This document shows positions 51,488 through 62,404 of a stretch of DNA of 64,000 nucleotides, one piece after another (the stretch's first letter is position 1; every line of letters starts with the position of its first letter). The position numbers and the translations under genes were made by a program. The notes under the pieces are model-generated. The model was given only the letters and a program-made list of their open reading frames with translations, did no database searches and had not been told where the DNA came from. The stretch spans positions 18,357-82,356 of the forward strand of contig JAAEAF010006023.1 in assembly GCA_011037195.1 (NCBI GenBank), in the 5' to 3' direction. The stretch comes from Triatoma infestans. Lineage: Eukaryota; Arthropoda; Insecta; Hemiptera; Reduviidae.

Positions 51488-52348
51488 TTTTTTTTAAGAA
51501 AATGGTCGTATGTGTGGGTGTGTGTATGTGAACTGCTCAAAAACAAAAAAATCAGAAAGTTCAAACTTAATATTCCATTTAGGGTATCATTATGGCATTC
51601 GACAGTAACTTATCTGTCAAAATTCCTCAACCGAAAGTACGATTTTACTGAACTTTTTTTCCACTTTTTCCCGATTTTCTTCAAAATGGCTCCAACGATT
51701 TTCTTTAAACTTTATATACTATCTACACATACAAAGATCTACAATTTTTATTTGAAACATTTCTCCAGGAAAATTCATTTAAGGGCACTTTTAGGAGAAA
51801 AGTGGGTTTAGGTTTCCACTAAAGTGCTACTTCAGTTTATTATACACTTCTGTCATCTAAGTAATATTAAGTAGAATGAAATATGGTGTTGAAATTTCGA
51901 GTTTCAAGAAAATCAATCACCGAAAATGCGTTTTTACTGTAAAATCCGTTTCATTTTTTTGCTATTTTTTTGTTTTTCTAAAACGGCTCTAACGATTTTC
52001 AATAAACTATTTGTGTGAATACACATATAAGGGGCTACATCTTTTATTTAAATATTTCTCCGGGTAAAGTCATATAAATGGGTTTTTGGGGGGAAGGATG
52101 GGGTTAAGTTTTCCTCTAAAGTGCTATCTTAAATTGATTATACTATTCTACCATCTAAACGAAATAAATATATTGCCAAAAGTCGGATTTTCAAAAAAAA
52201 TTAGTAATACGTTTTTTCAATTTTCGCGATTTTCTCCATAAAAAAACTGGCGAATTTTTATTAAACTCTCTATACTAACAATAAAATTTGTCAATTACAA
52301 TTTTGTAAACTGTAGTAACAGAAAGTTGTGTGAGTGTTTCAAACCAGA
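51488..52348 (+). repeat. Family H, second tandem copy
   Basis: Starts inside the 5' region (AAGAAAATGGTCGTATGTGT) right after the previous copy ends, runs through three units, and ends GTGTGAGTGTTTCAAACCAGA at 52328-52348. The order copy-copy is head to tail. Confidence 0.8.
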
Positions 52349-52377
52349 TTTTTTTTTTGCAGGTATAAGTGATTCAT

Positions 52378-52690
52378 TTATATCTGTGCAGTTAGCATAC
52401 CAGGAGTTTATCTATGCAGTTAGCATAGCAGGAGTTTATGTGTGCAGTTAGCATACCAGGAGTTTATCTGTGCAGTTAGCATAGCATACCAGGAGTTTAT
52501 CTGTGCACTTAGCATACCAGGAGTTTATGTGTGCAGTTAGCATACCAGGAGTTTATCTGTGCAGTTAGCATAGCATACCAGGAGTTTATCTGTGCACTTA
52601 GCATACCAGGAGTTTATGTGTGCAGTTAGCATACCAGGAGTTTATCTGTGGACTTAGCATACCAGGAGTTTATTTGTGCACTTAGCATAT
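52378..52690. repeat. Minisatellite, 28-bp unit with 89-bp higher-order period
   Basis: About eleven copies of TCTGTGCAGTTAGCATACCA plus GGAGTTTA. Some units are 33 bp because CATAG is added. A block of 33, 28 and 28 bp recurs once (about 52479-52567 and 52568-52656), giving a higher-order repeat of 89 bp. No spacers of unique sequence, so not CRISPR. Confidence 0.92.
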
Positions 52691-53420
52691 GCCGTTTCCA
52701 AGAAAATCGCGAAAAAGTGAAAAAAAAAAACATTAAAAATTCAGTAAAGTCACATTTCCAGTTGATAGATTTTGACCGAAACCATCGGTTAGACGCTGGA
52801 ATCCTGTGATTTTTCTTATATGAGATATTGCGTCAAAATACACACACACAATAATTTACTAGTAGTAAGAGATGGTATACCGTTTTCCAACTGACACAAA
52901 GTTTTCGGGCAAAATTCATCTACCCGACTTCACGGAACTGTTAATTTTTTTTGTTAGTTTTACGCGATTTTGTCTAAAACAGCTCCAACGTTTTCCTTTG
53001 AAATTCGTATACTCGCAGGAATAATGACTTTTTTAGGCGGTTCTGGGGCAAGAATACCGTTTAGACTTCCCATTAAAGTTCCACACAATTTGTGATTATG
53101 GTATGTCTATAATATTAATTTGCATTAGAATCATTGCTTCAATTCTAAATTTTAAGAAATTTCGGTTTACCAAAAGTGCAATTTTGCAGAATAGGTTTTT
53201 GGAGGTTTTTTTTTTTTTGTAACATTTGAGATTTCCTTAAAAAAAATTGTTGAGACATGTGTTTGAATATTATTGGCCTCTCTACAATGTGATCATTGTC
53301 GTCTGGGTTGTTAGGTTAGCATTTGTCCCTCCACCACCACTATATTTATCTTACAACAAACGAGCAAAATTTCAAATGAGTAAGAGGAAGTGGTGTGAGT
53401 GAGTCTCACATCGGTTTTTT
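52691..53420. repeat. Family H pieces, reverse then forward
   Basis: 52691-52860 is reverse (CCAAGAAAATCGCGAAAAAG, CAGTTGATAGATTTTGACC). 52880-53420 is a forward variant (TTACGCGATTTTGTCTAAAAC, CACTATATTTATCTTAC) ending GAGTAAGAGGAAGTGGTGTG and TCTCACATCGG. Joined near CACACACACA (52843). Confidence 0.65.
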
Positions 53421-54085
53421 TTTTTTTTTTTTAAATAATAACGGTTAATTAAATCGTTTTGTGTTGTTGAATACGTTGGCTTGTTGTGTCAGATACAGGT
53501 TCACAAATTGTAGTTGTGTGTGTGTATTATGTCGGGAGATGTTGATGGAAGTGATGAGCTCTTTTAAGTCCTGAAATTGAAACAATTTACTATATTGCCG
53601 ATGTGAATATAAAACAATTAAAAAAAAAAAAAAAAATTCACTTACTGTAAAATGAGTTTTGTATCTTGGCAGTTCAATAGGTGGCCATTGTTCAACATTT
53701 CCCGCGCGTTACCTCTAGACTCCCGCAGAAAAAAAAAAAAAAATTACAACAATAGTTAGACAATAGGCTGCTTTGATCGTACCGGTTGTTGAGTGGGTAG
53801 CCAACAGGGCACGTGCTGGCCGAACTGACAAACACAAATAAAAACGCCATTAAGCAAAACTTTTCACATTGGCCCAGCCGCAACCAATAAAGTTAATAAA
53901 AAATTGAATATTTCCAGGATAAGTGTTACAAAATAAAAGTGATAGGCCTTTATCTGTACCATTAGGCATTCCAAGTTTACAGAAACATCTGGTGTCAAAC
54001 CCAGATGCAAATTATTACTCTAATAATTAATACAATTTAATCACTAATTTTTCTTTAAAGTAGCAACGTTACAGCGTTTAATTGG
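53421..54085. other. Unassigned stretch
   Basis: Contains poly-T (53417-53432), poly-A (53622-53636, 53729-53743) and a 63-codon minus frame at 53692-53883 that has no homologue I know. Nothing supportable as a gene. Confidence 0.35.
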
Positions 54086-54094
54086 ACTGGCTAT

Positions 54095-55560
54095 TTTTTT
54101 TTATCCGAGGGTTCTGTACTGCGACCATTTATGATCTATTGTACCCTCTCTGATGCCGAGGATGAACTAGCTCATCTACAGCACCCTCTCCAGGTTGAGC
54201 TCCCTTAGGAATCCCAAAATCCTGAAAGATTCTAGGGTGGGTATTTCCTCCTCCCCTATCTGGTAACGGCCCAGACTACTAAATCTTCTTTAAATGGCGG
54301 CATCACAGTCTGTGAGGAGATGTATTGGAGTCCTCCATCTCCCCGCAGAATCTGCATGTGCCATCATCTTCTCAGGTGTCCCCTGAGTCTGCAATGCCCC
54401 GTAAGGAATCCCGTAAGAATACAGATCCTGTTCTTGCTCAGACTGATGCAGGCTTTCGATCTTTCCTGGTTATAGCCACCCAGACAGACCTTGGCCTGCC
54501 TCAGTCCCGGGATGGTGTTCCAGAGACGAGCTCTTTTCGTCACCTCCTCCTTCTTGATTTCTTGTAAGAATACTTGGTCGCTGACTCCGCAAAAGGTCTC
54601 TGGCACAATGAGAGGAGATACAGCGCCTTCTTTTGCCAGGGTGTCGGCTACCTCATTGCCTTCCACGCCGACATGTCCCGGCACCCAGTATAGGGTAATT
54701 TTATTTCTTCTGCCTAGGTCATTAAGCTTACCTAGGCATTCCAATACCATTTTAGAACTGATAACATGAGAACTCAGTGCTTTAATGGCCGCCTGACTAT
54801 CGGATAGGATAACTGTCTCCTGATTCCGATATCCTCTGTCAAGGTTCATCTGAACGCACCTTCCAATAGCGTGAATTTCCGCCGGGAAGATGCTAGGAAA
54901 CCTGCCCATGGGTTCCGAGTGTTTGGTTCTAGGCCCAAACACCTCTGCCCCGGTTCCTTCGAGGGTCTTAGACCCATCTGTATACCACTTAGTGGTATGC
55001 TTGCTAATACTAGTCAGGGCGGATCCTTCACTTCACTCCCTTTTCGTGCTTAGCTTCGTAGAAAAATTTCTAATGAAACTATATTTCTTAGTCATACTAT
55101 CTCTAGGAAGGTTCCAGCGGAGGCAGCCGACAGAAGGTCGGCTCCCTAGAGCTTAGCCCATATCCCCCCACGCCCTCCCTAGAGATTCTGAGCAGGGCTC
55201 CCTTCGCCGCCCTTTCCACCACTAGATGGAGCGGTGTGAGATGGAAAATGACCTCAATCCCGGCCATGGGACACGTCCTCATTGCTTCCGTCGTGGATAA
55301 GCACGCAAGGCGCTGTACTTTGTCAAGAATCTTCTTGACTTTCTCAAACTTTGTTCTGTTATACCACGCTATCGCGCCATGGGTGATGATAGGTCTCACC
55401 ATCATGGTGTACATCCAGATAAGAATACGAGGAGGACATCCCCAGGACATGCTCGCCATTTCTTCTACACACTATGAGAGCGCGAGTAGGAGTTAATTCA
55501 ACATGCCTATTCCATTGGAGCTTACTATCAAGAGTTACTCCAAGATATTTAACTTCTTGT
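54095..55560 (-). mobile_element. 5'-truncated I-type element, poly(A) tail
   Basis: A 9-bp target duplication ACTGGCTAT at 54086-54094 and 55561-55569. The minus-strand 3' end is a short A run (T at 54095-54102). The element encodes the end of RT, the connection and RNase H with the CxxC tail. GC content is higher than the surroundings. Confidence 0.8.
54200..55558 (-). pseudogene. ORF2 of I-type element: RT thumb, connection, RNase H, tail
   Basis: Minus strand from 55555: EVKYLGVTLDSKLQWNRHVE (thumb motif), then frame 55103-55459 with MMVRPIITHGAIAWYNRTKF and ITHLTPLHLVV-like text (FHLTPLHLVVERAAKGALLR). Then frame 54364-54942: SIFPAEIHAIGRCVQMNLD (Glu), VILSDSQAAIKALSSHV (Asp), TLYWVPGHVGVEGNEVADTL (last motif), ICILTGFLTGHCRLRGHL. 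In the next frame CRFCGEMEDS (CxxC). RNase H catalytic residues after the first are all present. Breaks near 55095-55000 and 54364. Source group of the fragments in the P1 composite (CRLCGEMEEP at 5740). Confidence 0.85.
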
Positions 55561-55569
55561 ACTGGCTAT

Positions 55570-56100
55570 CAATAACTAACTATAAAAGTGCCATTAAAAT
55601 GGTGTAGGAAGTTTAAAGAAAATCGTTGCAGCCATTTTCGAGTTAATCGTGAAGAACTGAAAAAAATCATTCAGTAAAGTAGCACTTCCGGGTGATAGAT
55701 TTTGCTTGAAACCTTCGTTTCAGATGCGGTGGTAGTACCTAAACCAAGTTTCAGCTTCCTGCGCTTCTTTGTTTTTGAAATATTTTGTACATACACACAC
55801 AGACTACATACACACAGACTAAATCATTTTTTTTTTTCACACTCAGGTACCTCGAAACATGTGGCACAATCACAATACTACCTCTTACTGTGCAATAAAT
55901 GTAAACAACAGACCCTCTAAAAATATCAAATGTTATTATTGTTACATTAGCAGCCAAATATTACTTCCTCTTACTGCTGTGAGAGGAAGTATTGTGATCG
56001 TGTCAAATGTTCTATATGGAGTTTCACCGCAAATATCCGTTTTGAGGTCCTCTGAGTCCAAAAAAATTGTTTTTGGCAATTGGTTTGTGTGTGTGTGTGT
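55570..56100. repeat. Family H pieces, several
   Basis: 55600-55860 is a reverse unit with AAATCGTTGCAGCCATTTTCG and a worn CA tract. 55972-56100 is a forward 5' end: ACTTCCTCTTACTGCTGTGAG, GTATTGTGATCGTGTC, GTTTTGAGGTCCTCTGAGTC, stopping in the TG tract. Confidence 0.7.
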
Positions 56101-57300
56101 TTTTTTTAGTAATCCTTATGTGAAGGAGTTTATTTACAGCATGTTCCATAATACATACATTGCATGCATTGAATATTACATCAGATATACAAGATTTACA
56201 AACATAATAATAACAAATGTATATAACCAAGAAAAATATTAAGATAAATAAATAAAATAACAGAATGATGAATGAATACACAAAACAAATACATAATGAA
56301 CGAAAAATTATAGATCGTTGTAAAACAGAAATAATGCAAAACACAAAAGAAACTAAGCAATAACTAGCAAATCAATATTAATTAAATTAGAAAACTGCAG
56401 AAAAGCTTGCAGAACTTTTTCTGAAATGAGGTTTGTGGAGGTCACAGAAAAACCATGCAGAAGGATTTCCCGAATTAGTGGAGCTCTTAATATAATCGAA
56501 AGAGGGCAGGACAGAATGATGTGTTCAATATTTTGTGGATTGGTAGAGCAAATATATGTAGGGTCAGCTCTAATGTGGAAACGCTGTAGATATAATTTCA
56601 CCACGTCCATGTCCTCTGAAAAATCTGGGTTAGTTTATAAGTCAGCTTTAGATCGGTGCGTTGTCCTGTCGAAACAGTTGAAAAGAATAGTCTTGTAGTT
56701 GCCCCTTTGCTGCAGTTCAGCATTCAATGATTCCAGACGTCTTCATACAACAGTTTTAAGTGCCGCTTCAGAAAAGAAGATGGCATTCGATCATACACAA
56801 TTGGCAGTGTTGACGATTTTGCAGCTTCCTTTGCAAACTGATCAGCTTTTTCATTACCTTCCAAACTTCTGTGAGCTCTTACTCAAGCAAAATGGACGAC
56901 CCAGCCCAATTCTTTATTCAAACGCCTTAATCTTTCCGTAGCCTATTCAATAAGCGGTAGGTGATTGTTCCTGTTCCTATTAGCTAAGGAGCTGAGGATG
57001 GTAGCTAAGGCTTTATATTGCCATTCCTTCCGCCTGATTGTTAGAACATTCAGCCGCAAGTTTGTAACTGCTCCTTGTCCTACCTGTTACTATAAATCAC
57101 CACTGCACAACCTAAACGATCTTTGCTACCATATATTGAAAGCATATTCAATATCTTTTTGCGCCTCTAATATCGATGGTACCCGTGCAGGATGAGTCCT
57201 TTTCTATTGTGGTTGATAAATCAGGTACAATTTCAAAATCTGCATCACTTAATCAAGAATGCTTCTTTGAATGAAATAACGAAGATAGTTACTTAATCTT
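56101..57300 (-). pseudogene. Non-LTR RNase H and C-terminal tail
   Basis: Minus strand, inserted at the TG tract of H with a T run at 56101-56108 (A tail). From about 57200 downward the RNase H Glu region YKALATILSSLANRN is near 56990, and the last motif RAHRSLEGNEKADQFAKEAA is at 56810-56880. Then VWNH, and the frame 56353-56610: VVKLYLQRFHIRADPTYICS followed by QNIEHIILSCPLS (C...C tail). Same family as 41677-42714. Contains in-frame stops before RAH and after VWNH, so dead. Confidence 0.7.
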
Positions 57301-57379
57301 CAAATGTATTAGTAGGGTATTTGCCAATTATACAAGCTGCTTCATAAGATACAGTTCTGAAGCTCCTGATGACTCTAAT

Positions 57380-57667
57380 CATGACTAATCAATGCACACG
57401 TTGGAGTTTCCTTTTATTCCCCACATTGTTCACTGCCTCACCTTAGACGGACAGCCGTAAGTAAGGCAAGGCAGAACAGAACTGCTTTATCATGAATTGT
57501 CTTCGTTGCTTCGCAATTAAGACCCCAGTACATATATTTATCACAGTTCGATGAAGGACAGGACCGGAATAGTGTCGCCAACTTAGGGGATGCCACAATA
57601 GGCCCACGGGGGTCGCGGTGGCGCAGACTGAAGAGCCAATCCCCCAAAGAATCTAATCTAATCTAAT
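57380..57667 (+). mobile_element. 3' end of an I-type element, TAATC tail
   Basis: GGGGATGCCACAATAGGCCC (57579-57598) and CGGTGGCGCAGACTGAAG parallel the 3' UTR of the minus-strand element at 39487-39560. It ends AGAATCTAATCTAATCTAAT. Only the 3' end is recognisable; no domain is readable upstream. Confidence 0.6.
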
Positions 57668-57674
57668 ATATATT

Positions 57675-57776
57675 TATATATTATAGGAGATTTGACAGAT
57701 AACTCACTGTCGGATCTCATGGTGTTATGTTAACGAAATATCCGCTTGAACTTTCTGCAATTTTTCGTTTCTGTTT

Positions 57777-57807
<31 letters not shown>

Positions 57808-58178
57808 ACATATATATATATTTACATACATAGTTACATATATATAATATATATATATATATATATTATGTGTGTGTGTGTGTATGTATTTGAACAGCAT
57901 AGGTTAAAAATCGAAAAATCTTAGTAAGTTCAAACGTGATATTCCGTTAAGATAACATGGGATCCGACAGTAAGTCATCTGTCAAAATTCCTCAACCGGA
58001 AAATACCACTTTACTCAGTAATTTTTTCACTTTTTTTGTGCAAAGTTCTTCGAAAATGGCTCCAACGATTTTCTTTAAACTAAAAATGTGAACTACACAT
58101 ATAATGAGCTACAACTTTTATTTGCAAAATTTCTCCGAATAAAGTCAAAACACCGATGAATTTCATTAAATTTAGTAT
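57675..58178. repeat. Head-to-head family H copies joined at microsatellites
   Basis: 57675-57780 is a reverse 5' part ending in CA repeats (57779-57807). Then TA repeats, then TG repeats (57869-57882) begin a forward copy: GAACAGCATAGGTTAAAAATCG, CCTCAACCGGAAAATACCAC, CGATTTTCTTTAAAC. The forward copy continues after the RT insertion. Confidence 0.8.
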
Positions 58179-59203
58179 CATCATCAATGGCGGAGGAGCA
58201 TCATTCTGCATGAGGAGCCCACTAACGGGCCATGGCCTCCTCATGCAGAAGTTTCCGTCAGTTTTCCCTGCTCTGTGGCAGCTGCCTTCCAGTTGCTCGT
58301 GCCAAGGATGACTGCGGCATACTTTCTTACTCCCTCTGACCATCTCAGCTGAGGTCGTCCTATACACCTCTTGCCTTCCAGCTTCTCCTCTTCAATCTTT
58401 TTTGCTATTCGGCTATATTCCATCCTCGCAAGATGTCCAGCCCAGCGCAACCTTCCTAGCTTTACAAATTTTAACCAAATCTGGACTCTTTATATCCTGG
58501 TTCGTCCTTCTTCTTCAGACATTACCCTCTCTGACCGCCCCGTAGAACTTTCCGCTCGAAGATCATTAAATCTTCTTCATCTTTTCTTGAGAGGGTCCAG
58601 GTTTCCGATCCGTAAGTTACGATCGGTCGGATTAGTGTCTTGTAGAGAGTGATCTTTTTGCTTCTACTTATTAGACTATTTCCTCAGGTATCGCTGTATG
58701 CCAAAGTAGCATCTGTTAGCGAGAAGGATCCGTCTCTTAATTTCCTTCGATAGATCATTCGTTATCTTCGCAAACTAAGCGATCCTAAGTATACGAAGCT
58801 CTTAACTTTTTCAAATTTGCATGGACCCAAAAAGATCTCTAGAAAGTGGCCACCTTCAGTGCACATATATTTGGTTTTGGATAGATTTATCCTTAAACCC
58901 ATTTTTTTCTGCTGCAAACTTTAGTTTGAGGAAAGCTTCTTCCAGTGCTCTACGCGATCTAGCAATGATATCTAAATCGTCTGTGTAACCTAATACTTGC
59001 ACCAGTCTGTTGAATATTGTGCCAGTAGTCTGGATTTCAGCATCTCTCACCGCTTTTTCAAGAACTACGTTAAAAAATAGACATGCCAGTGTATCTCCCT
59101 GTCGCAGACCATTCTTCATGGGAAATATTTCTGAGAGGTCACCTTGAATTCTGACAGCGCGCATTGGACGTCTGCCATGGTTAGTGCAACCATTCTAACT
59201 AAC
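58179..59203 (-). mobile_element. 5'-truncated RTE-like element, GAT tail
   Basis: Target duplication TTAAATTTAGTAT (58166-58178) and TTAAATTTGGTAT (59204-59216), one mismatch in 13. The minus-strand 3' end is a short ATGATGATG tail. H resumes exactly after it with ACTAACTATAAAATTTGTC. Confidence 0.85.
58241..59185 (-). pseudogene. Reverse transcriptase, motif B to C-terminus
   Basis: Minus frame 58856-59164: RAVRIQGDLSEIFPMKNGLR, QGDTLACLFFNVVLEKAVRD, and LGYTDDLDIIARSRRALEEA, where YTDD is a variant of the YADD catalytic motif with both Asp kept. After a break the thumb is scattered. Frame 58241-58450 gives MRWAGHLARMEYSRIAKKIE and GKRCIGRPQLRWSEGVRKYA, the GRPxxRW C-terminal block. Same lineage as 29699 and 32555. 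Lacks palm motif A and the endonuclease because of truncation. At least two frameshifts. Confidence 0.85.
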
Positions 59204-60190
59204 TTAAATTTGGTATACTAACTATAAAATTTGTCAAATTATAATTTTGAGAACTGGAGTAAGAGAAAGTTGTGTGAGTGTTTCGCACCTGATTTTTTTT
59301 TTGGTTAATTTTTTGGACTATATTGTAATGACGTTCTTCTATCTGCCCTGGATTGGCACTTGCCTCCCTCCCCCGCCGCGTTCCCTATATTTATGTTAGG
59401 ACAAATTTATTTTTTATTATAAATAAATTGTATTAACAGAGTAAATTACAATGAATAAGAAGTTTGAGTTAGTTATTTTGAGTTATTGTACGATATCGAC
59501 AGACAGATCACTACAAATTATATCCGCCATATTGGTAGTTACCCCCGGCTTAGTTTATAATGACGCTAGTACATATTTGCAATATTATATCTATAAATAT
59601 ATATATATATCTATATATTTATATACTAGGTTAGATATTGTCTGTTTCATTTTCCAATAATTTTATATATGCTACAGCGTATTACTGTTAGGGGGAGCAT
59701 GCCTTATCAGGGCAGATGCTGGGTAGTTTGCCTCTTTACCCTAAATATAACTGATTTTGGGGGTTCGCAAGGATCTTTAAAACGGCACTTATTATGCATA
59801 ACCTCGCCTCCAGCTGAACCTGCTCGTAAAATCTGCCAACAAGCCCTTCCCACAAGTAAACGTCCCATAGTTTGCTGCATGCTTTAAAATTACCAGCTCG
59901 AAAAATAAATTTTAAATATATAATACAATTTTGTATATTTTAAGTATATTTTTTAAAAAGTTTATAAATATAAGCCAATAACCATATGTTTCTTCTTCTT
60001 TTTTTTATAATTTCCTTTAATCCTGGCCTATCAAAACTGCACCTATCAATTTTATTTGAAACATTTTCCGGGTGGAGCACTGATATTTTGGGGGAACAGT
60101 AACCTTCAGCTAAAGTACCAATTGAGTACAATGAATGGTTCTACCACCTATTTATATGATGGAGAGTATAAAAGAAAAATTATCGTATTC
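59204..60190 (+). repeat. Family H tail and variant pieces
   Basis: 59217-59290 ends with GGAGTAAGAGAAAGT (59257-59271) and GTTTCGCACCTGA. 59300-59460 carries the variant word CTATATTTATGTTAGGACAAA. 59580-59625 is a TA-rich microsatellite. 60050-60180 is a variant block (CTGATATTTTGGGGGAACAG, GGTTCTACCACCTATTTATA). No genes among them. Confidence 0.6.
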
Positions 60191-60192
60191 AT

Positions 60193-60407
60193 GTTCAAAA
60201 AATGGGGTCGGGGGGGGGGCACTATTAATCGCCTACTCGTGGTGCCCCCTTTTCTCGCTCAATGACTGACACCTGGTCGTGGAATACGCAGTTCCAGTGA
60301 TCTGGTGCAGCGGATGGATGCCCTTTATTGGACTGCTCGCAAGCGAATGTCTTGATGCCAATACAAATCGGCGTTGCAAAAAAAAAAAAAAAAAAAAAGT
60401 TCAAAAA
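60193..60407 (+). mobile_element. Poly(A)-tailed retrocopy of unknown origin
   Basis: 60203-60398 ends in about 20 A and is flanked by GTTCAAAAA (60193-60201 and 60399-60407). GC-rich compared with its surroundings. It contains GGCACTATTAATCGCC and GTGGTGCCCCC, which could pair in part. I do not recognise the source RNA; it lacks the A and B boxes of the SINEs here. Confidence 0.5.
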
Positions 60408-60477
60408 TATAAAATTTGTCAGTTACAATTTTGTAAACTGCAGTTAGAGAAAGTTGTGTGAGTGTTTCACACCAGAA
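60408..60477 (+). repeat. Family H right end
   Basis: AATATAAAATTTGTCAGTTAC, then CAGTTAGAGAAAGTTGTGTG and GTGTTTCACACCAGAAA. Third-unit remnant and end. Confidence 0.75.
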
Positions 60478-60720
60478 ATTTTTTTTTGCTTTAGTCTGAC
60501 GGGAGATGTATGGCCGAGCGTTATCTTGCTGCAAAACAAAACTTGTTTATCATTGTCCCAAGGCTATATAACGTTGGGTCCAATTTTGAGTAAATTCTAT
60601 CTAGCTATTGACAGTAAAGATCGTACGTAATTCATAGGAAGTCTATAGAGAATGAATTAGTGATGAATTATATAGTTCCAGAAAGCGCATAATATCGACT
60701 TTTTCCCAAATTGCTCCGTT
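60478..60720 (-). pseudogene. Mariner-type transposase fragment
   Basis: The minus strand reads FVLQQDNARPYISRQTK at about 60490-60540, the second catalytic Asp motif (QDNARP-H, here Y for H). Upstream text to 60700 is weakly like the preceding region with several stops. About 70 codons. No terminal repeats found. Inserted next to an H end. Confidence 0.5.
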
Positions 60721-60757
60721 TCATCAACCGGAAATTTTGTTGTCAAATGAATATTTT

Positions 60758-61723
60758 ACTTTCTCTTACTCCTAGTAGGAGGAAGTATTGTAATCGTGTC
60801 AAATTTTCGATATCGAGTTTTCACCGGAAATATTCGTTTTCAGGTCCCCTGAGTCCAAAAAAGTGGTTTATTGCAAATGGTCTGTGTGTGTGTTTGTGAA
60901 CAGCATAGCTCAAAAACGAAAAACCGTAGAAAGTTGAAACTTGATATTCCGTTTAGGTATCACCATGGGATCTGACAGTACCTTATCTGTCAAAACTCCT
61001 CAACCGGAAGTACCACTTTACTTGTTAGTTTTTTTTACTTTTTTGCAATTCCTCAAAAATGGCTCCAACGATTTTCTTAAACTTGGAACATCAACCAGAC
61101 ATACAAAGAGCTACAACTTTTATTTGAAACATTTCTCCGGGAAAATGCATTTAAAGGCACCTCCGGGGAGGGGTGGGTTTAGTTTCCATCTAAAGTGCTA
61201 TTTCAGTTATTAGACAATTCTGTCATCTAAATGATGTTAATTAGAATAATGCTGTTGAATTCGAGTTTGAAAAAAATCGGATAACCGGAAGTGCGTTTTC
61301 ATAACACTTTACTAAAGGATTTTTTTTCACTTTTTCGATTTTTTTCTCCAAAATGCTCCGACGATTTTCTTGAAGGGTATTACAATAACTAAACACACAA
61401 AGATCTACAACTTTTATTTAAAACATTTCTCTGGGAAAATTCATGTTACGGCACTTTTAGGGGAGGGGTAGGGTTATGATTTTCTCTAAAGTGCTATCAT
61501 AGTTGATTATACAATTCTATCATCCAAATAAAATTAATTAGAAATAAATAGATGGCCAAAATTCCGAGTTTTAAGAAATTTAGTAAACCGGAAGTGAGTT
61601 TTTACTGAACAGTTTTTTTCGGTTTTCGATGAATCTCAGTAAATTTGGTACACAAACTATAAAATTTGTCAATTATAATTTTGACAGGAGTAAGAGAAAG
61701 TTGTGTGAGTGTTTCACACCAGA
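60758..61723 (+). repeat. Family H, full-length copy (best example)
   Basis: Left repeat ACTTTCTCTTACTCC (60758-60772) with hairpin partner, 5' block TTTTCACCGGAAATATTCG, TG tract (60883-60896), then units starting at CCGGAAGTACCAC (61003), CCGGAAGTGCGTTT (61286) and CCGGAAGTGAG (61588). Right repeat GGAGTAAGAGAAAGT (61687-61701) and end GTGTTTCACACCAGA (61723). Unit spacing is 283 and 302 bp. The 90-codon frame is incidental. Confidence 0.9.
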
Positions 61724-61733
61724 CTTTTTTGTT

Positions 61734-62404
61734 TGTGTTTTAATAGAACTTGGTAAGTATCCATTCCACCGGCGGCGGTGTAAGTTCATGCAGCTGTAGT
61801 GGAATCGTTTATTGTGATTCTTATGGTATGTAGTAGATGTCTTGAAGAGGGCGGAAGTTAGTTTAGAGATTTTTGGAAGTTAGTGCTCGAATTATTAACA
61901 CGGAATTTATAAAAATAGACTGTATTTGTACAATAATTTAAACGTGAGTAATGGTAACTATTAACAAGAAATACATAGAAATAAATAGGAGATAAATAAC
62001 TAATAATTTAGAATGATTAAAATAAATGAACTAAGATGCACAACTAAGGAAATAAGTATAAATAAAAACTGTATAGGGACGCGGAATGGCTGCTCGTACG
62101 AAGTATAATCCTCCCTTCTTCCAACGGGGCGAAGTTTATATCAGTGTTAGCAACCTCACACCAAGACATCTGTCCTAGTGTGCGACCTTGTGCGATCTTG
62201 GTTAGTTCGGTGACCAGCGATTTAGGTCAGTGGCCAGTTTATCGGTGCTTGCTTTGATGTAAAGTATTGACCCTTGGTTTTGTTTGTTTGGCCGCGGCCT
62301 TGTCTTGAAGACAGCGGCCGGCTAGGCCACTAGTTATAAATTATTCTTTCTTTTTGTTATGTGTTGTGAAGGTTTGACATTGCTATGACCTTGCCATGTC
62401 ATTA
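61734..62404. mobile_element. LTR-like repeat L3
   Basis: Relative of 35524-36475: CTAAGATGCACAACTAAGG, GGGCGAAGTTTATATCAG, CACCAAGACATCTGTCCTAG, TATTGACCCTTGG, GACAGCGGCCGGCTAGGCCA and CTAGTTATAAATTATTC in the same order. It lacks the 22-bp array. Ends are approximate and no target duplication was found. Confidence 0.55.

Noticed and set aside
52378..52690. CRISPR-like array
   Set aside because: Units are contiguous without unique spacers, and the context is eukaryotic; it is a minisatellite.
53692..53883. 63-codon minus-strand frame with a possible signal-peptide-like start
   Set aside because: Very short, ends in a poly-F run from a poly-A tract, and no further exon is visible; I cannot support a gene.
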